A stretch of DNA of 64,000 bases, taken from NCBI GenBank assembly GCA_964627935.1, contig CAZVLB010000001.1:328234-392233 (forward strand). Direction: 5' to 3'. Source of the stretch: JAABVY01 sp964627935. Its GTDB lineage: Bacteria > Zixibacteria > MSB-5A5 > JAABVY01. The first letter of the stretch is position 1; every line of letters begins with the position of its first letter. A program made the translations under genes and the position numbers. The notes under the pieces were generated by a model. The model had not been told where the DNA came from. It was given only the letters and a program-made list of their open reading frames with translations, and ran no database searches. Positions 7,419-16,842 of the stretch are shown in pieces.

Positions 7419-9923
7419 ATGCAATCGGACAGCTCATGCGCCAAAAAATCAAATGTGATTAGAATCACTATTCTTTCATTTTTTTCTGTACTGGTCTTGA
7501 CTGCGGCCCTCTATGGCGGAGAGGTCACGGTCAGTTATGATTTCCAGGCTCCTGTTATTGAGAAGGTCATAATCGATGGCAAGATGTATGATCGAGTGAT
7601 CATGCCACAGACCTCGAATGGGGGAGAGACGGGCGAGCCCTCATTGCCATCCTCCGGAGCAAAAATTCTGATTCCGGCCAACTCCCGGGTTGAATCAATC
7701 CAGGTTACATTGGGTGATGAAATCTCCCTGGGCGATGGATTCTCAGTCGAGCCGTGTGGCTATCCGTTCAAGCTAAGCGCGCCCGAAGAGATAGTTCCAC
7801 CGCAACCGGATGCACAGATATATTCATCCGATGAGGCTTTTCCGGGAATAACGTATGAGCGAATAAATACTTATACATTGCGTGGCTATGATATCCTTAT
7901 CCTTAAGCTTAATCCGGTACAGTATAAGCCGCTCAGCGGTGAACTTTCCTATTCTGATCAAATGCAGATTACTGTCAATACTGCAGATGCAGTTTACAGC
8001 AGGGAGACTTTTCGGGGAACGGCATCGGATGAACAGTCCGTGATCGATATCGTGGACAATCCCGAGACAGTTTTTTCGTATCGATCACTGCCGTCAAAAA
8101 ATTATGGCGGCCGCGATCAATATGATCTGTTGATCATCACCAGCGAGGCGCTTAAACCGGCTTTCGATACGCTCAAGGCCTACCATGATTCCACCGGAAT
8201 GTCGACCTCGATACGAACCGAAGTCGATCTTGATATTTCCAGCGCATACCTGGTGAGAAAGTATATCAGGGATTTCTATAATGACTATGGAATCGAGTAT
8301 GTCCTGATAGGTGCGGATGATAATATCATCCCGGCTATGGATCTGTATGTGAAATCGTGGGACGGATATAATCCAGAAATTGAATATGAAATGCCCGGCG
8401 ATATCTACTTCGCCTGCCTTGATGATACATGGAATCATGACCGCGATGAGCACTGGGGAGAACCCAATGATGGGCCCGACGGCGGTGATGTCGATCTTAT
8501 GGCCGATGTAAATGTCGGCCGTGCCTCTGTGGGCAATATCCCTGAGGCCAACAACTTTGTGCGCAAGACCATTGATTATGCCAACCTGTCCCGTTCGCAG
8601 CCGTATTTGCAGAATATCCTGCTGGTGGGTGAACATCTCGGTTTCGGGGGAGTCAGCGAATATGCCGGTAACTGCATGGATCAGCTCAAAAACACATCAT
8701 CATCAGACGGCTATACGACAACCGGGTTCGACACCAGCCTGTATGTTGTCGACCAGCTTTATGACCGCGACTGGACCGGAAACAACTGGCCCAAGGCTCA
8801 GGTTGTAAATCGCATAAATGAGGGCCGTCATTTTGTAAATCACCTCGGTCATGGCAGTCCCGGCTATGCCATGAAAATGTATAACAGCGATGTTGCCTAT
8901 CTGACCAATGATGATTACTGCTTTGTATACTCGCAAACCTGCCTGGCGGGACATTTTGATAACACAGATTGTTTTGCCGAGTATATGACCATAAAATATA
9001 TGAATGGCGCATTTGCAATTGTCATGAATGCCCGTTACGGCTGGGGAATGTCAAACAGCACCGATGGTCCCTCGCAGAGATTCCACAGGCAGTTCCTGGA
9101 TGCGATTTATGCCGAAAACACGCGCTCATTCAGCAAAGCCAACCATGATTCCAAACATGACAACCTGTATCGAATAAATCAGAGCTGTATGCGCTGGTGC
9201 TATTATGAGCTCAACCTTTTCGGCGATCCGACACTGGAGATGAATTATCACTGCGTCGATCCGGATGCCGATGGTTTTGCCACGCCCGGTTATGAAAACA
9301 GCGAATGCCCGACCGACAACTGCCCCGGTTTTTATAACCCGGATCAGCTCGACAGCGACGGCGATGGTTTCGGCGACAGCTGTGACCTGTGCCAGGGATT
9401 CGATGATAATATAGACAGCGATGCCGATGGTGTCCCGGATGGCTGTGATATGTGCGCCGGTTATGACGATTATGCCGATGCGGATGAAGACACTGTTCCG
9501 GATGGCTGCGATGTCTGCCCGGGTCATGATGACCTTCTGGACAGCGATGGCGATCTGCTGGCAGATGGATGTGATAACTGCCCCGATCATGCCAACGCCG
9601 AACAGCTCGATTATGACCAGGATGGGGTCGGAGATTTATGTGATAACTGTCCCGGCGACAGCAATCCGGATCAGGCCGATTCAGATTCTGACGGTACCGG
9701 CGATGTCTGCGAATACATATGCGGTGACTGTAATGCCGATGGCGCGGTGAATGTCTCCGATGCGGTCGGTATTATCAATTACGTGTTCGTCTCAGGCAGT
9801 CCGGAACCGGATCCGATGGAATCCGGGGATGTTAATTGTGATGATAATGTTGATGTGTCCGATGGTGTTTACATCATCAACTTTATCTTTACAAATGGGG
9901 ATAACCCCTGCGACTGTGAATAG
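7419..9923 (+). CDS. Secreted C25 (gingipain-type) cysteine peptidase with TSP3 repeats and dockerin
   Basis: An 834-residue secreted protein. It has an N-terminal signal (hydrophobic core at about residues 14-30), a beta-rich propeptide-like region to about residue 225, then a Peptidase C25 domain. The likely catalytic His is in FVNHLGHGS and the Cys in YSQTCLAGHFD (near residue 510). Next comes an array of five or six thrombospondin type 3 repeats (DSDGDGFGD, DNCP, CDLC motifs; about 9285-9713), and finally a dockerin-like pair ending in CDCE. The ATG follows GAAGGG at normal spacing. C25 enzymes cleave extracellular proteins. The dockerin suggests attachment to a cell-surface or secreted scaffold, but no cohesin lies in the window. 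It has its own promoter and terminator. Confidence 0.85.
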   Translation: MQSDSSCAKKSNVIRITILSFFSVLVLTAALYGGEVTVSYDFQAPVIEKVIIDGKMYDRVIMPQTSNGGETGEPSLPSSGAKILIPANSRVESIQVTLGDEISLGDGFSVEPCGYPFKLSAPEEIVPPQPDAQIYSSDEAFPGITYERINTYTLRGYDILILKLNPVQYKPLSGELSYSDQMQITVNTADAVYSRETFRGTASDEQSVIDIVDNPETVFSYRSLPSKNYGGRDQYDLLIITSEALKPAFDTLKAYHDSTGMSTSIRTEVDLDISSAYLVRKYIRDFYNDYGIEYVLIGADDNIIPAMDLYVKSWDGYNPEIEYEMPGDIYFACLDDTWNHDRDEHWGEPNDGPDGGDVDLMADVNVGRASVGNIPEANNFVRKTIDYANLSRSQPYLQNILLVGEHLGFGGVSEYAGNCMDQLKNTSSSDGYTTTGFDTSLYVVDQLYDRDWTGNNWPKAQVVNRINEGRHFVNHLGHGSPGYAMKMYNSDVAYLTNDDYCFVYSQTCLAGHFDNTDCFAEYMTIKYMNGAFAIVMNARYGWGMSNSTDGPSQRFHRQFLDAIYAENTRSFSKANHDSKHDNLYRINQSCMRWCYYELNLFGDPTLEMNYHCVDPDADGFATPGYENSECPTDNCPGFYNPDQLDSDGDGFGDSCDLCQGFDDNIDSDADGVPDGCDMCAGYDDYADADEDTVPDGCDVCPGHDDLLDSDGDLLADGCDNCPDHANAEQLDYDQDGVGDLCDNCPGDSNPDQADSDSDGTGDVCEYICGDCNADGAVNVSDAVGIINYVFVSGSPEPDPMESGDVNCDDNVDVSDGVYIINFIFTNGDNPCDCE

Positions 9924-9943
9924 TATAATTTAGTATAAAGACG

Positions 9944-9972
9944 GCCCGGTCAGAGCTTTTGGCCGGGCTTCT
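9944..9972 (+). terminator. Intrinsic terminator after C25 peptidase gene
   Basis: GCCCGG (9944-9949) pairs with CCGGGC (9963-9968), extended by one mismatch and one more pair, followed by a weak T-rich stretch. Confidence 0.7.
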
Positions 9973-9978
9973 TATTAT

Positions 9979-10006
9979 TTGACAAATTTCGCACTTGAGT
10001 TATATT
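9979..10006 (+). promoter_or_regulatory. Candidate sigma-70-type promoter
   Basis: TTGACA (9979-9984), 16 bases, TATATT (10001-10006). This is the same arrangement as the promoter at 7235-7262. It would give a leader of about 105 bases for the gene at 10121. Confidence 0.6.
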
Positions 10007-10120
10007 CTCATAAGGTACAACCGGCCATCAGGGCCGAAATTACCTGCCTTAAATTTACAGGCTTGATTCATAGACCTTAGTACCCGATAGTAAATATATA
10101 TTGCCTGAAAGGGACCTGTT

Positions 10121-11602
10121 ATGAAATTAAAATCAGCATCACTAATTATTTTCATGCTTCTAATGGCCGCTGTAACATTAAACGCTGCCAACCGGGTGAT
10201 AATGAATTCGATTCCGCAATCGCCGGTTCATAATACGGAAACTGTTCTTCAGATTGTGACTCAATGGGAAAACGACATCCTTCTGCAGGGCGTTTCCAAT
10301 GGATTCGAGTTGACTGTCAGTGGAAATATCGTTTGTGAGATAGATTCCGGAAGTGCCGCAATCGTAGCAGGAAGCCGTCTTGACGGCGCAATGGGCTGGA
10401 ATTTCCGCTATTACCAGGCGCCGTTCGATTCAATAATCATGGGCGGTATCTATATTCCCGGCACATATGATGGTGTGCCCGCCGGAGCATTAGCTGATGC
10501 CTGGACAATGGACCTGAACCTGTCTTATCCCGGCGGAGATCCGGTAACAGATACAGGAACGGTATGTATTGACTCATTGTCGATCTCACCCTCGGGGCAG
10601 TGGATCTGGGATGACGGTACGGGAAACATCAATCCGACTTTTAATGACGGCACGGGTCCGTTGTGCATAGAGGTTGTCTGGCAGATTTGTACCGATTCCG
10701 ATAATGACGGCTATGGTGATCCCGGATTTCCCGAGAATGAATGCCCTGATGATAACTGTCCCGATGTCTTCAATCCGGATCAGCTTGATTCCGACGGTGA
10801 TGGTGTCGGCGATTTGTGTGATATCTGCCCCAATCATGAGCTGGATGATTGCTGTAATCCCACAGTAGATAATAATGCACCTCAGATTACATCACCATCC
10901 AGTATAACGGTTCTTCCGGTTGTGGATGAGGTCAATTATATTGCTGAATGTGATGATCCCGATTGTTCGGGCGGTGAATTGATTTTCAGTGTCGAGAATG
11001 TGCCCGCATGGCTGATTCTCAATGGCGATACGATAAGCGGCACGGCATCATGCGGCGAAGAGGATGCATTGCTGAGACTGATCGTTTCCGACGGCACATT
11101 GGCGGATACGCTGATAGTCACGGTTGATGTCGATAATAGCAACCAGGCACCACAGATTACAGATCCGGCCGATACGATCAAAGTCTATAACGGTACTGAA
11201 TTTGTGTATTATCCGACCATCGATGATCCTGATGATGCTACCCATACGATTAATTATCTGGCATTGCCCGACTGGGCCTCGGTCGTAAATGACAGTGTTA
11301 AGGCCACCGTACCGTTGGTCAATAATATTCAGGACCTGACAGTGGCTGTCTCCGATGTTTGCGGCGCGGACACATTGAGCTTCCCGGTCTGGGCCTATAT
11401 CTGCGGTGATGGTAATAATGACGGCGATGTAAATGTCAGTGATGCTGTCTGGATCATCAACTATGTTTTTGTCAGTGGTGATGCTCCGCTGCCGATTGAG
11501 GCCGGAGATGCTAACTGCGACGGCGATGTTAATGTCAGCGACGCGGTCTGGATCATTAACTTTGTATTCGTCAGCGGCCCGGCCCCCTGCGAGTGCCCAT
11601 AA
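10121..11602 (+). CDS. Secreted dockerin protein with cadherin-like domains
   Basis: A 493-residue exported protein. It has a signal peptide (residues 1-22, ending LNAA), then a beta-sandwich region to about residue 185 with no enzyme motif. Two thrombospondin type 3 repeats follow (TDSDNDGYGD and DSDGDGVGDLCDIC), then two Ig/cadherin-like (He_PIG-type) domains beginning APQITSPS and APQITDPAD, and a C-terminal dockerin-like pair ending CECP. The start follows AAAGGGA. The N-terminal region could bind a ligand, but nothing identifies it. The same C-terminal module is found in the peptidase genes on either side, so it probably goes to the same extracellular structure. Confidence 0.7.
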   Translation: MKLKSASLIIFMLLMAAVTLNAANRVIMNSIPQSPVHNTETVLQIVTQWENDILLQGVSNGFELTVSGNIVCEIDSGSAAIVAGSRLDGAMGWNFRYYQAPFDSIIMGGIYIPGTYDGVPAGALADAWTMDLNLSYPGGDPVTDTGTVCIDSLSISPSGQWIWDDGTGNINPTFNDGTGPLCIEVVWQICTDSDNDGYGDPGFPENECPDDNCPDVFNPDQLDSDGDGVGDLCDICPNHELDDCCNPTVDNNAPQITSPSSITVLPVVDEVNYIAECDDPDCSGGELIFSVENVPAWLILNGDTISGTASCGEEDALLRLIVSDGTLADTLIVTVDVDNSNQAPQITDPADTIKVYNGTEFVYYPTIDDPDDATHTINYLALPDWASVVNDSVKATVPLVNNIQDLTVAVSDVCGADTLSFPVWAYICGDGNNDGDVNVSDAVWIINYVFVSGDAPLPIEAGDANCDGDVNVSDAVWIINFVFVSGPAPCECP

Positions 11603-11625
11603 TTTGTTTACAATTAAGTGATTTC

Positions 11626-11655
11626 AACCCGGTCGAAAAGTGGCCGGGTTTTTTT
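11626..11655 (+). terminator. Intrinsic terminator
   Basis: AACCCGG (11626-11632) pairs with CCGGGTT (11644-11650), followed by a T tract. Confidence 0.85.
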
Positions 11656-11823
11656 GTTTGCTGATCGTGATTTAGAAAACATATTTGTCAATTTGCCGTA
11701 CACCATACTGATCCCTCGAACCATAATTGAACTGTCAAAATTAAAACTGCGAATATTGTTCTCTCTGCCTTCCCCAGTGATGAGGGCGTTTTCCAATTTC
11801 TCCTTACCTTGTCACGCAACGAT

Positions 11824-11850
11824 GCCGGGCGGATTGCATGGCCGCCCGGC
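11824..11850. other. Perfect 9-bp GC-rich hairpin
   Basis: GCCGGGCGG (11824-11832) and CCGCCCGGC (11842-11850) are exact reverse complements with a nine-base loop. Only TTT follows, so it would be a weak terminator. It stands alone 110 bp before the next gene and 170 bp after the previous terminator. Confidence 0.5.
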
Positions 11851-11961
11851 GCTTTAATATTATCTGCAATTTTGCGATTGACTAATTAAACCAAAACCTT
11901 AGATTTATTATATACTCCATATAATTTGGAAATTCCGCATACCCTTTCCCTGGAGTGAAAA

Positions 11962-13614
11962 ATGAAAATCAAATATTTTTCCGTACCGGTGATAATTTGT
12001 ATGCTTTTTATGGGTGAAACACTTCTCGCCCAGCAAAGCACTACCGGCCCGGTACCGCCCGAAGGTGTTGATCTGGGCTCGACATTGAAGTCAAGGTCGC
12101 AGGTGACGATTGAAGGGGTACCCCGTTATATCTGGCATCACGGCTGTGGGCCGACTGCGGCCGGCATGGTGATTGGCTATTGGGATGGACATGGCTATGG
12201 TGACCTTGTTGATGGTGAGGCGATGGTCCAGCTCGGAAATGTCAAGACAATGATTGCAAGCGATAACGGCCTGGCGGTCTGCAATGATGTCTTCGCCGAT
12301 CATTACCGCGATTATTCATGTCCGCGTGATGACACGGGGCCGCTTCTGGCCGATAAATCTGAGACAGGTGGAGCGCATGAAAATGAATGCCTGGCTGATT
12401 TTATGAAAACATCATGGAGCTCAATCGGCAATCGTTATGGCTGGAGCTATGACAGTGATTTGCAGATTTCACTGGATCAATATGTGCCGTATGTAAATCC
12501 GGCCTATAGCGTGGAGACCGAGAATATTGCCTGCTGGGATGCTGAATTCAGTTGGCAAAGATACAAGGCCGAAATCGATTCCGGGCGGCCGGTGGTACTT
12601 CTGGTTGACACTGACAGCGACGGTTCTACCGATCATTTTGTGACAGCGATCGGCTATGATGACTCAAGCCTGGAATATGGAATATATAATACATGGGACA
12701 CACAGCTTCACTGGCACAGCTGGGCCGATATTTCCCCGGGCCAGCCCTGGGGAGTTTACAGCATGACGACAATGAAGTGGACCGGTATATGTGTTGATTC
12801 AGATGGCGATAACTGGGGCGACCCCGGTCATCCGGAAAACATATGCGATACCGATAACTGCCCGGATGTCTACAATCCAGCCCAGGATGATACAGATGGC
12901 GATGGGCTGGGTGATGCCTGTGATCCTGATATCGATGATGATGGATTCCTTAATGAAGATGACAACTGTCCCTATGCTCACAATATTGATCAGTCCGACA
13001 CTGACGGCGACAACATAGGTGATGTCTGCGATAATTGCCCGATAGTTTCAAATCCGATGCAGTGGGATGAAGATTCCGATGGCGTCGGAGATGCCTGCGA
13101 CGGCCAGTTGCATATGCAATGCTATGATGTGCCCGATGGAATAATAGGGGAGCCGTATTCATATCAATTCCAGGCTGTGGGTGGTGTGACACCCTATAAC
13201 TGGGAAAAAGTCTGGGGGCAGTTCCCCTATGGTTTGAGTTTCGACAATCAAACAGGGATACTGCAGGGCATACCGACATGGGAGTCGGATTATAGTTTCC
13301 GTATGCGTGTTACCGATTCCGATTCACCGATGAATGAAGATACCATGCTGATTACGATAGTCATCAGCCAACCACCGCAACCGGATTATATCTGCGGGGA
13401 TGCAAATTCCGATGACGACGTCAATATCAGCGATGCCGTATTTGTCATAAATTATATTTTCGTTGCCGGTACTACTCCCGATCCGATTGACTCGGCGGAT
13501 ACGAATTGTGATGATGGTGTCAATATCAGTGATGCAGTCTGGATTATAAATTTCGTTTTTGCCGGCGGCAATGCGCCCTGTGATACGAATGATGATGGTC
13601 AGCCCGACTGCTGA
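11962..13614 (+). CDS. Secreted C39-like peptidase with TSP3 repeats, He_PIG domain and dockerin
   Basis: A 550-residue exported protein. It has a signal peptide (residues 1-23, ending LLA), then a papain-fold C39-type domain with Cys in HHGCGPTAAGM (about residue 62), His in TDHFVTAIGYD (about 222) and Asn/Asp in YNTWD. Several thrombospondin type 3 repeats follow (DTDGDGLGDACD, DEDSDGVGDACD), then an Ig-like He_PIG domain with the GQFPYGL motif also seen in the two M1 peptidases of this window, and a dockerin-like pair. The tail differs from its relatives: CDTNDDGQPDC instead of CxC. The Cys, His and Asn residues support an active peptidase, but substrate and processing are unknown. Confidence 0.75.
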   Translation: MKIKYFSVPVIICMLFMGETLLAQQSTTGPVPPEGVDLGSTLKSRSQVTIEGVPRYIWHHGCGPTAAGMVIGYWDGHGYGDLVDGEAMVQLGNVKTMIASDNGLAVCNDVFADHYRDYSCPRDDTGPLLADKSETGGAHENECLADFMKTSWSSIGNRYGWSYDSDLQISLDQYVPYVNPAYSVETENIACWDAEFSWQRYKAEIDSGRPVVLLVDTDSDGSTDHFVTAIGYDDSSLEYGIYNTWDTQLHWHSWADISPGQPWGVYSMTTMKWTGICVDSDGDNWGDPGHPENICDTDNCPDVYNPAQDDTDGDGLGDACDPDIDDDGFLNEDDNCPYAHNIDQSDTDGDNIGDVCDNCPIVSNPMQWDEDSDGVGDACDGQLHMQCYDVPDGIIGEPYSYQFQAVGGVTPYNWEKVWGQFPYGLSFDNQTGILQGIPTWESDYSFRMRVTDSDSPMNEDTMLITIVISQPPQPDYICGDANSDDDVNISDAVFVINYIFVAGTTPDPIDSADTNCDDGVNISDAVWIINFVFAGGNAPCDTNDDGQPDC

Positions 13615-13641
13615 TGATGGATATCGAGATTCAAACAAAAA

Positions 13642-13671
13642 AAACCGGCCTGTTTGATTTCGGGCCGGTTT
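13642..13671. terminator. Bidirectional terminator
   Basis: AAACCGGCC (13642-13650) pairs with GGCCGGTTT (13663-13671). An A-rich tract on the left gives the minus-strand T tract, and ATTTTT follows on the right. It separates converging genes. Confidence 0.85.
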
Positions 13672-13688
13672 ATTTTTGCGGTTTTAGT

Positions 13689-14327
13689 TTAATATTCGGG
13701 TTGCATGCTGAATGCCTGCGACATCAACGCGCCCATGAGCGAAATGCGCCACTTGCCGCCTTCTTTGATCAGGGTGATCTCCTGTGTCTGGCTTTCCATG
13801 GCAAAGGTCTTGTCCTTGATATGCCTTTTAAAGCTGGCAATCATTGCCGCAATCAACATTGTTTTGTCGTCATACGATAATTCCTCAAAACCATTCCCCA
13901 GCTTGTCCAGGCGGTCACGTATTTCCGGGTCAATATTATCTTTGATAATATTTTCGGGGTCATCTTTTATAATGCTGACAGTAATTGGCACATAGGCGGT
14001 ATCCCCGCTGCCGTAGGGCTTGCCGATTTTATAGTTAAGCAGATTTTCAGGAATGGGTGTAATATCGCTGAGGAAATATTGAAGCAACTTAATCTCTTCG
14101 GGCATATCCTCATTGAATTTGCCTGCCAGTAATTCGCTGACACCCGGAAACATTCCGAGCATGGCCCGGTCACCGGCTGAAAGCAGATTATAAGCGCCCA
14201 AAAGATCACCCTCTTTGGCAATGCTGTCCATGAATTTCTGTGCCGTCTCGGCTTTATCATCACCGGAACCGCAGGCGATAAAAAGAGCCAAGAGAGCTGC
14301 TGAAAAAACAGCGCAATACTTTTTCAC
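13689..14327 (-). CDS. Lipoprotein of unknown function
   Basis: A 212-residue protein that starts with GTG at 14327, set by AGGAGG a few bases upstream. The N terminus is a lipoprotein signal (MKKYCAVFSAALLALFIAC, lipobox LFIAC, Cys19 lipidated; no Asp follows, so outer-membrane sorting is possible). The mature part is helical and then beta-rich, resembling the DUF4878 / NTF2-like lipoprotein group (Thr-Ala-rich helix, then VPITVSII and EITLIKEGGKWRIS strands). The last motif, GGKWRIS, is typical of these small ligand-binding folds. Role unknown. Confidence 0.65.
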   Translation of the reverse strand: MKKYCAVFSAALLALFIACGSGDDKAETAQKFMDSIAKEGDLLGAYNLLSAGDRAMLGMFPGVSELLAGKFNEDMPEEIKLLQYFLSDITPIPENLLNYKIGKPYGSGDTAYVPITVSIIKDDPENIIKDNIDPEIRDRLDKLGNGFEELSYDDKTMLIAAMIASFKRHIKDKTFAMESQTQEITLIKEGGKWRISLMGALMSQAFSMQPEY

Positions 14328-14496
14328 GAAAACCTCCTCCTGTATAAAGCGGGAATGTCTTATAATCCTCTAACAAACAAAAATCTACTTATTAATGGAT
14401 TTTACTTTTATTGAATCGTCAGATTTTGCGCGAACATACAGCCGCAAAATTGTATGAATTTTGGTCATATTCGCTTTCGTTAGTCGTCTAAAAGCC

Positions 14497-14525
14497 TTGA
14501 CTTTACGGACGGATTTAGCTATTTT
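14497..14525 (+). promoter_or_regulatory. Candidate promoter of the HMG-CoA / methylcrotonyl-CoA operon
   Basis: TTGACT (14497-14502), 17 bases, TATTTT (14520-14525). This lies in the 295-bp gap before the first operon gene and would leave a leader of about 90 bases. The -10 is weak, so the assignment is tentative. Confidence 0.4.
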
Positions 14526-14622
14526 GCAGTTTTTAATATGGACCTTCAGGTACTGGAACACGTTGTCCTGGACACGGTTATATAAACGGGAAATTAAATT
14601 AATCACAGAATAGAGAGGTAAT

Positions 14623-15669
14623 ATGGTAGGAATTGTTGGATATGGTGCCAAGATACCCCGGCATCGTATTAAAGTGGAAGAAATTGCCAAAGTGTGGGGT
14701 GCTGATGCCGAGAGTTACAAGCGCGGGCTTCAGCTGACAGAGAAATCGGTCCCCGCACCGGATGTCGACTGTGTCACACTTTCAGTGGAGTCGACACGCT
14801 ATGCATTGAAGCGGGCCGGGATTCAGGGCAGTCAGATTGGCGCTCTGTATATCGGCTCCGAATCCCATCCCTATGCGGTCAAGCCCTCCGGCACGATCTG
14901 TGCCGAGGCGATCGGTGCCACACCGCATTGTCATAATGCGGATTATGAATTTGCCTGCAAGGCCGGTTCCGAGGCGATGTTTGTCGCCATGGGCCTGGTC
15001 AAATCTGGCTTTGTCGAATATGCGGCCGGAATCGGCGCAGATACATCGCAGGGAGCTCCCGGCGACGCCCTGGAATATTCCGCGGCGGCTGGCGCTGCAT
15101 CATTTATCATGGGCAGCGACAACATCATTGCCGAGCTTTTATTCCAGCACTCGTGGATGAGTGATACCCCTGACTTCTGGCGCCGCGAGCATGAACATTA
15201 TCCCCAGCATGGCGGAAGGTTCACTGGCGAACCGGCCTATTTCACGACTATCACAGGTTGCGCCAAGGCTCTTCTGGAAAAATCCGGAATGAAGCCCGAG
15301 GATTTCGCCTTTGCGGTATTTCATCAGCCCAACGGCAAATTCCCGATGAGGATCGGCAAGATGCTGGGCTTCGAGCGCGAACAGCTGGAAACCGGATGGC
15401 TCGTGCCGGTTCTCGGTAACACCTATTCCGGCGCATCTCCGATCGGCCTGACGGCTATCCTGGATATCGCCAAGCCGGGTGATAAGATTTTCATGTGCTC
15501 GTATGGCTCCGGCGCGGGATCTGACGGTTTCATATTCCAGGTCACCGACCGAATCAAAGAGGTCCAGGACCTGGCTCCCAAGACCCGTCCCCAGCTGGAT
15601 GAAAACAAAATCTATGTCGACTATGGCACGTATGCCAAGTTCCGCAAGAAAATTTTGAAAAACGCTTAG
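14623..15669 (+). CDS. Archaeal-type hydroxymethylglutaryl-CoA synthase
   Basis: A 348-residue thiolase-fold enzyme of the short archaeal HMG-CoA synthase class. Catalytic residues are visible: Glu80 in IGSESHPYAVKPS, nucleophile Cys112 in FACKAGSEAM, and His in VFHQPNGKFP near residue 233. It condenses acetyl-CoA with acetoacetyl-CoA, or splits HMG-CoA in reverse. The next two genes encode the thiolase and the DUF35 protein that in archaea form one channelling complex with this enzyme. Here the three are followed directly by methylcrotonyl-CoA carboxylase and methylglutaconyl-CoA hydratase genes, so the enzyme probably works on HMG-CoA in leucine or isovalerate metabolism. No HMG-CoA reductase is nearby. 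Start chosen at an ATG after GAGAGG. Confidence 0.88.
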   Translation: MVGIVGYGAKIPRHRIKVEEIAKVWGADAESYKRGLQLTEKSVPAPDVDCVTLSVESTRYALKRAGIQGSQIGALYIGSESHPYAVKPSGTICAEAIGATPHCHNADYEFACKAGSEAMFVAMGLVKSGFVEYAAGIGADTSQGAPGDALEYSAAAGAASFIMGSDNIIAELLFQHSWMSDTPDFWRREHEHYPQHGGRFTGEPAYFTTITGCAKALLEKSGMKPEDFAFAVFHQPNGKFPMRIGKMLGFEREQLETGWLVPVLGNTYSGASPIGLTAILDIAKPGDKIFMCSYGSGAGSDGFIFQVTDRIKEVQDLAPKTRPQLDENKIYVDYGTYAKFRKKILKNA

Positions 15670-15681
15670 GAGTTAATAGAA

Positions 15682-16842
15682 ATGAGAGATGTAGCTATTA
15701 TAGGCGTTGGCATGACCAAGTGGGGAGAGATTTGGGAAAAGTCCCTCCGCCAGCTTTTTGTTGATGTCGCCATCGAGGCGATTGCCGATGCCGGTATAGA
15801 AGATCTGGATGGTATGTATATTGGCAGCATGTCTCCCGGTCTGTTTGTCGGTCAGGAACATATTGGTTCCCTGATGGCCGACTACATGGGCCGCAGACAT
15901 CTTCCCGCCGCCAGAGTTGAATCAGCCTGTGCCTCGGGCGGACTGGCAGTTAAAACCGCTTTTCTGGATGTGGCCTCCGGGTATTCCAATATCGTCCTGG
16001 CGGGCGGTGTTGAAAAGATGACCGATGTTTCCGGTGACGGCGCCACATATGCGCTGGCAACCGCCGCCGACCAGGAATACGAAGTGTTCCATGGCGCGAC
16101 ATTCCCGGGCCTGTATGCCATGATGGCCCGCCGTCATATGCATGAATACGGCACAACACGTCGCCAGCTTTCATCAGTGGCAGTCAAGAATCATGAGAAC
16201 GGCTCCAAGAATCCCTATGCCCAGTATCCTTTCAAGGTCACTCATGAGGGCGTGGAGAATTCGACTATGGTCGCCGATCCGTTGACAATCCTGGATTGTT
16301 CGCCGATCACAGACGGCGCCGCGGCGGTGATTCTGGCCGATATGGAAACGGCCAAGAGAGTCTGCAAGGATAAGCCGCTGGTTAAGATCATCGGCGTGGG
16401 CCATGCCACAGATTCGATCGCATTGCATGACCGCAAATCACTTTCCGGCCTGTCCGGTACTCGTGTGGCGGGCGAAAGAGCCTACAAGATGGCCGGCAAG
16501 ACACCTGAGGATATCAATGTTGCCGAGTTCCATGACTGCTTCACGATTGCCGAGATCATGGTTTTGGAAGAACTTGGTTTTTGCGAGAAGGGCAAAGGCG
16601 GAGAATACACCGAATCCTGCAACACGCATATTGGCGGCAAGATTCCGGTCAACACCTCCGGCGGCCTGAAATCCAAGGGTCACCCGGTCGGCGCCACAGG
16701 CGTTGCCCAGGTGCTCGAAATCACCAAACAGCTTCGCGGCGAATGCGGTGATCGCCAGGTGGAAGGCGCCAAAGTCGGCCTGACACAGAATATGGGCGGT
16801 ACCGGTGGTTCAACTGTTGTGCATATACTGGAGGTGGTCTAA
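15682..16842 (+). CDS. Archaeal-type acetyl-CoA acetyltransferase (thiolase)
   Basis: A 386-residue thiolase of the SCP-x/archaeal group. Nucleophile Cys lies in VESACASGGLAVK (near residue 79), His in the C-terminal GHPVGATGVAQVLE, and the final glycine loop is MGGTGGSTVV. It lies 12 bases after the HMG-CoA synthase gene, and its TAA shares a base with the ATG of the DUF35 gene. In archaea, this trio forms a complex in which thiolase passes acetoacetyl-CoA directly to the synthase. A reverse role, cleaving acetoacetyl-CoA to two acetyl-CoA, is just as plausible in this operon. It is distinct from the classical thiolase encoded at 22124. Confidence 0.85.
   Translation: MRDVAIIGVGMTKWGEIWEKSLRQLFVDVAIEAIADAGIEDLDGMYIGSMSPGLFVGQEHIGSLMADYMGRRHLPAARVESACASGGLAVKTAFLDVASGYSNIVLAGGVEKMTDVSGDGATYALATAADQEYEVFHGATFPGLYAMMARRHMHEYGTTRRQLSSVAVKNHENGSKNPYAQYPFKVTHEGVENSTMVADPLTILDCSPITDGAAAVILADMETAKRVCKDKPLVKIIGVGHATDSIALHDRKSLSGLSGTRVAGERAYKMAGKTPEDINVAEFHDCFTIAEIMVLEELGFCEKGKGGEYTESCNTHIGGKIPVNTSGGLKSKGHPVGATGVAQVLEITKQLRGECGDRQVEGAKVGLTQNMGGTGGSTVVHILEVV

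Larger units (their letters stand above)
11603..11961. other. Non-coding gap of 359 bp with terminator and second hairpin
   Basis: No convincing coding frame: the open frame at 11618-11857 overlaps the terminator, lacks a ribosome site and has no protein-like pattern. The gap holds the terminator at 11626-11655, a second GC-rich hairpin at 11824-11850, and -10-like sequences TATACT (11911-11916) and TATAAT (11920-11925) without a matching -35. A small RNA between the two hairpins is conceivable but unsupported. Confidence 0.5.

Noticed and set aside
14385..14690. 101-codon frame on the minus strand before the HMG-CoA synthase gene
   Set aside because: It overlaps the start of the operon gene, lacks a ribosome site and has no protein-like pattern.
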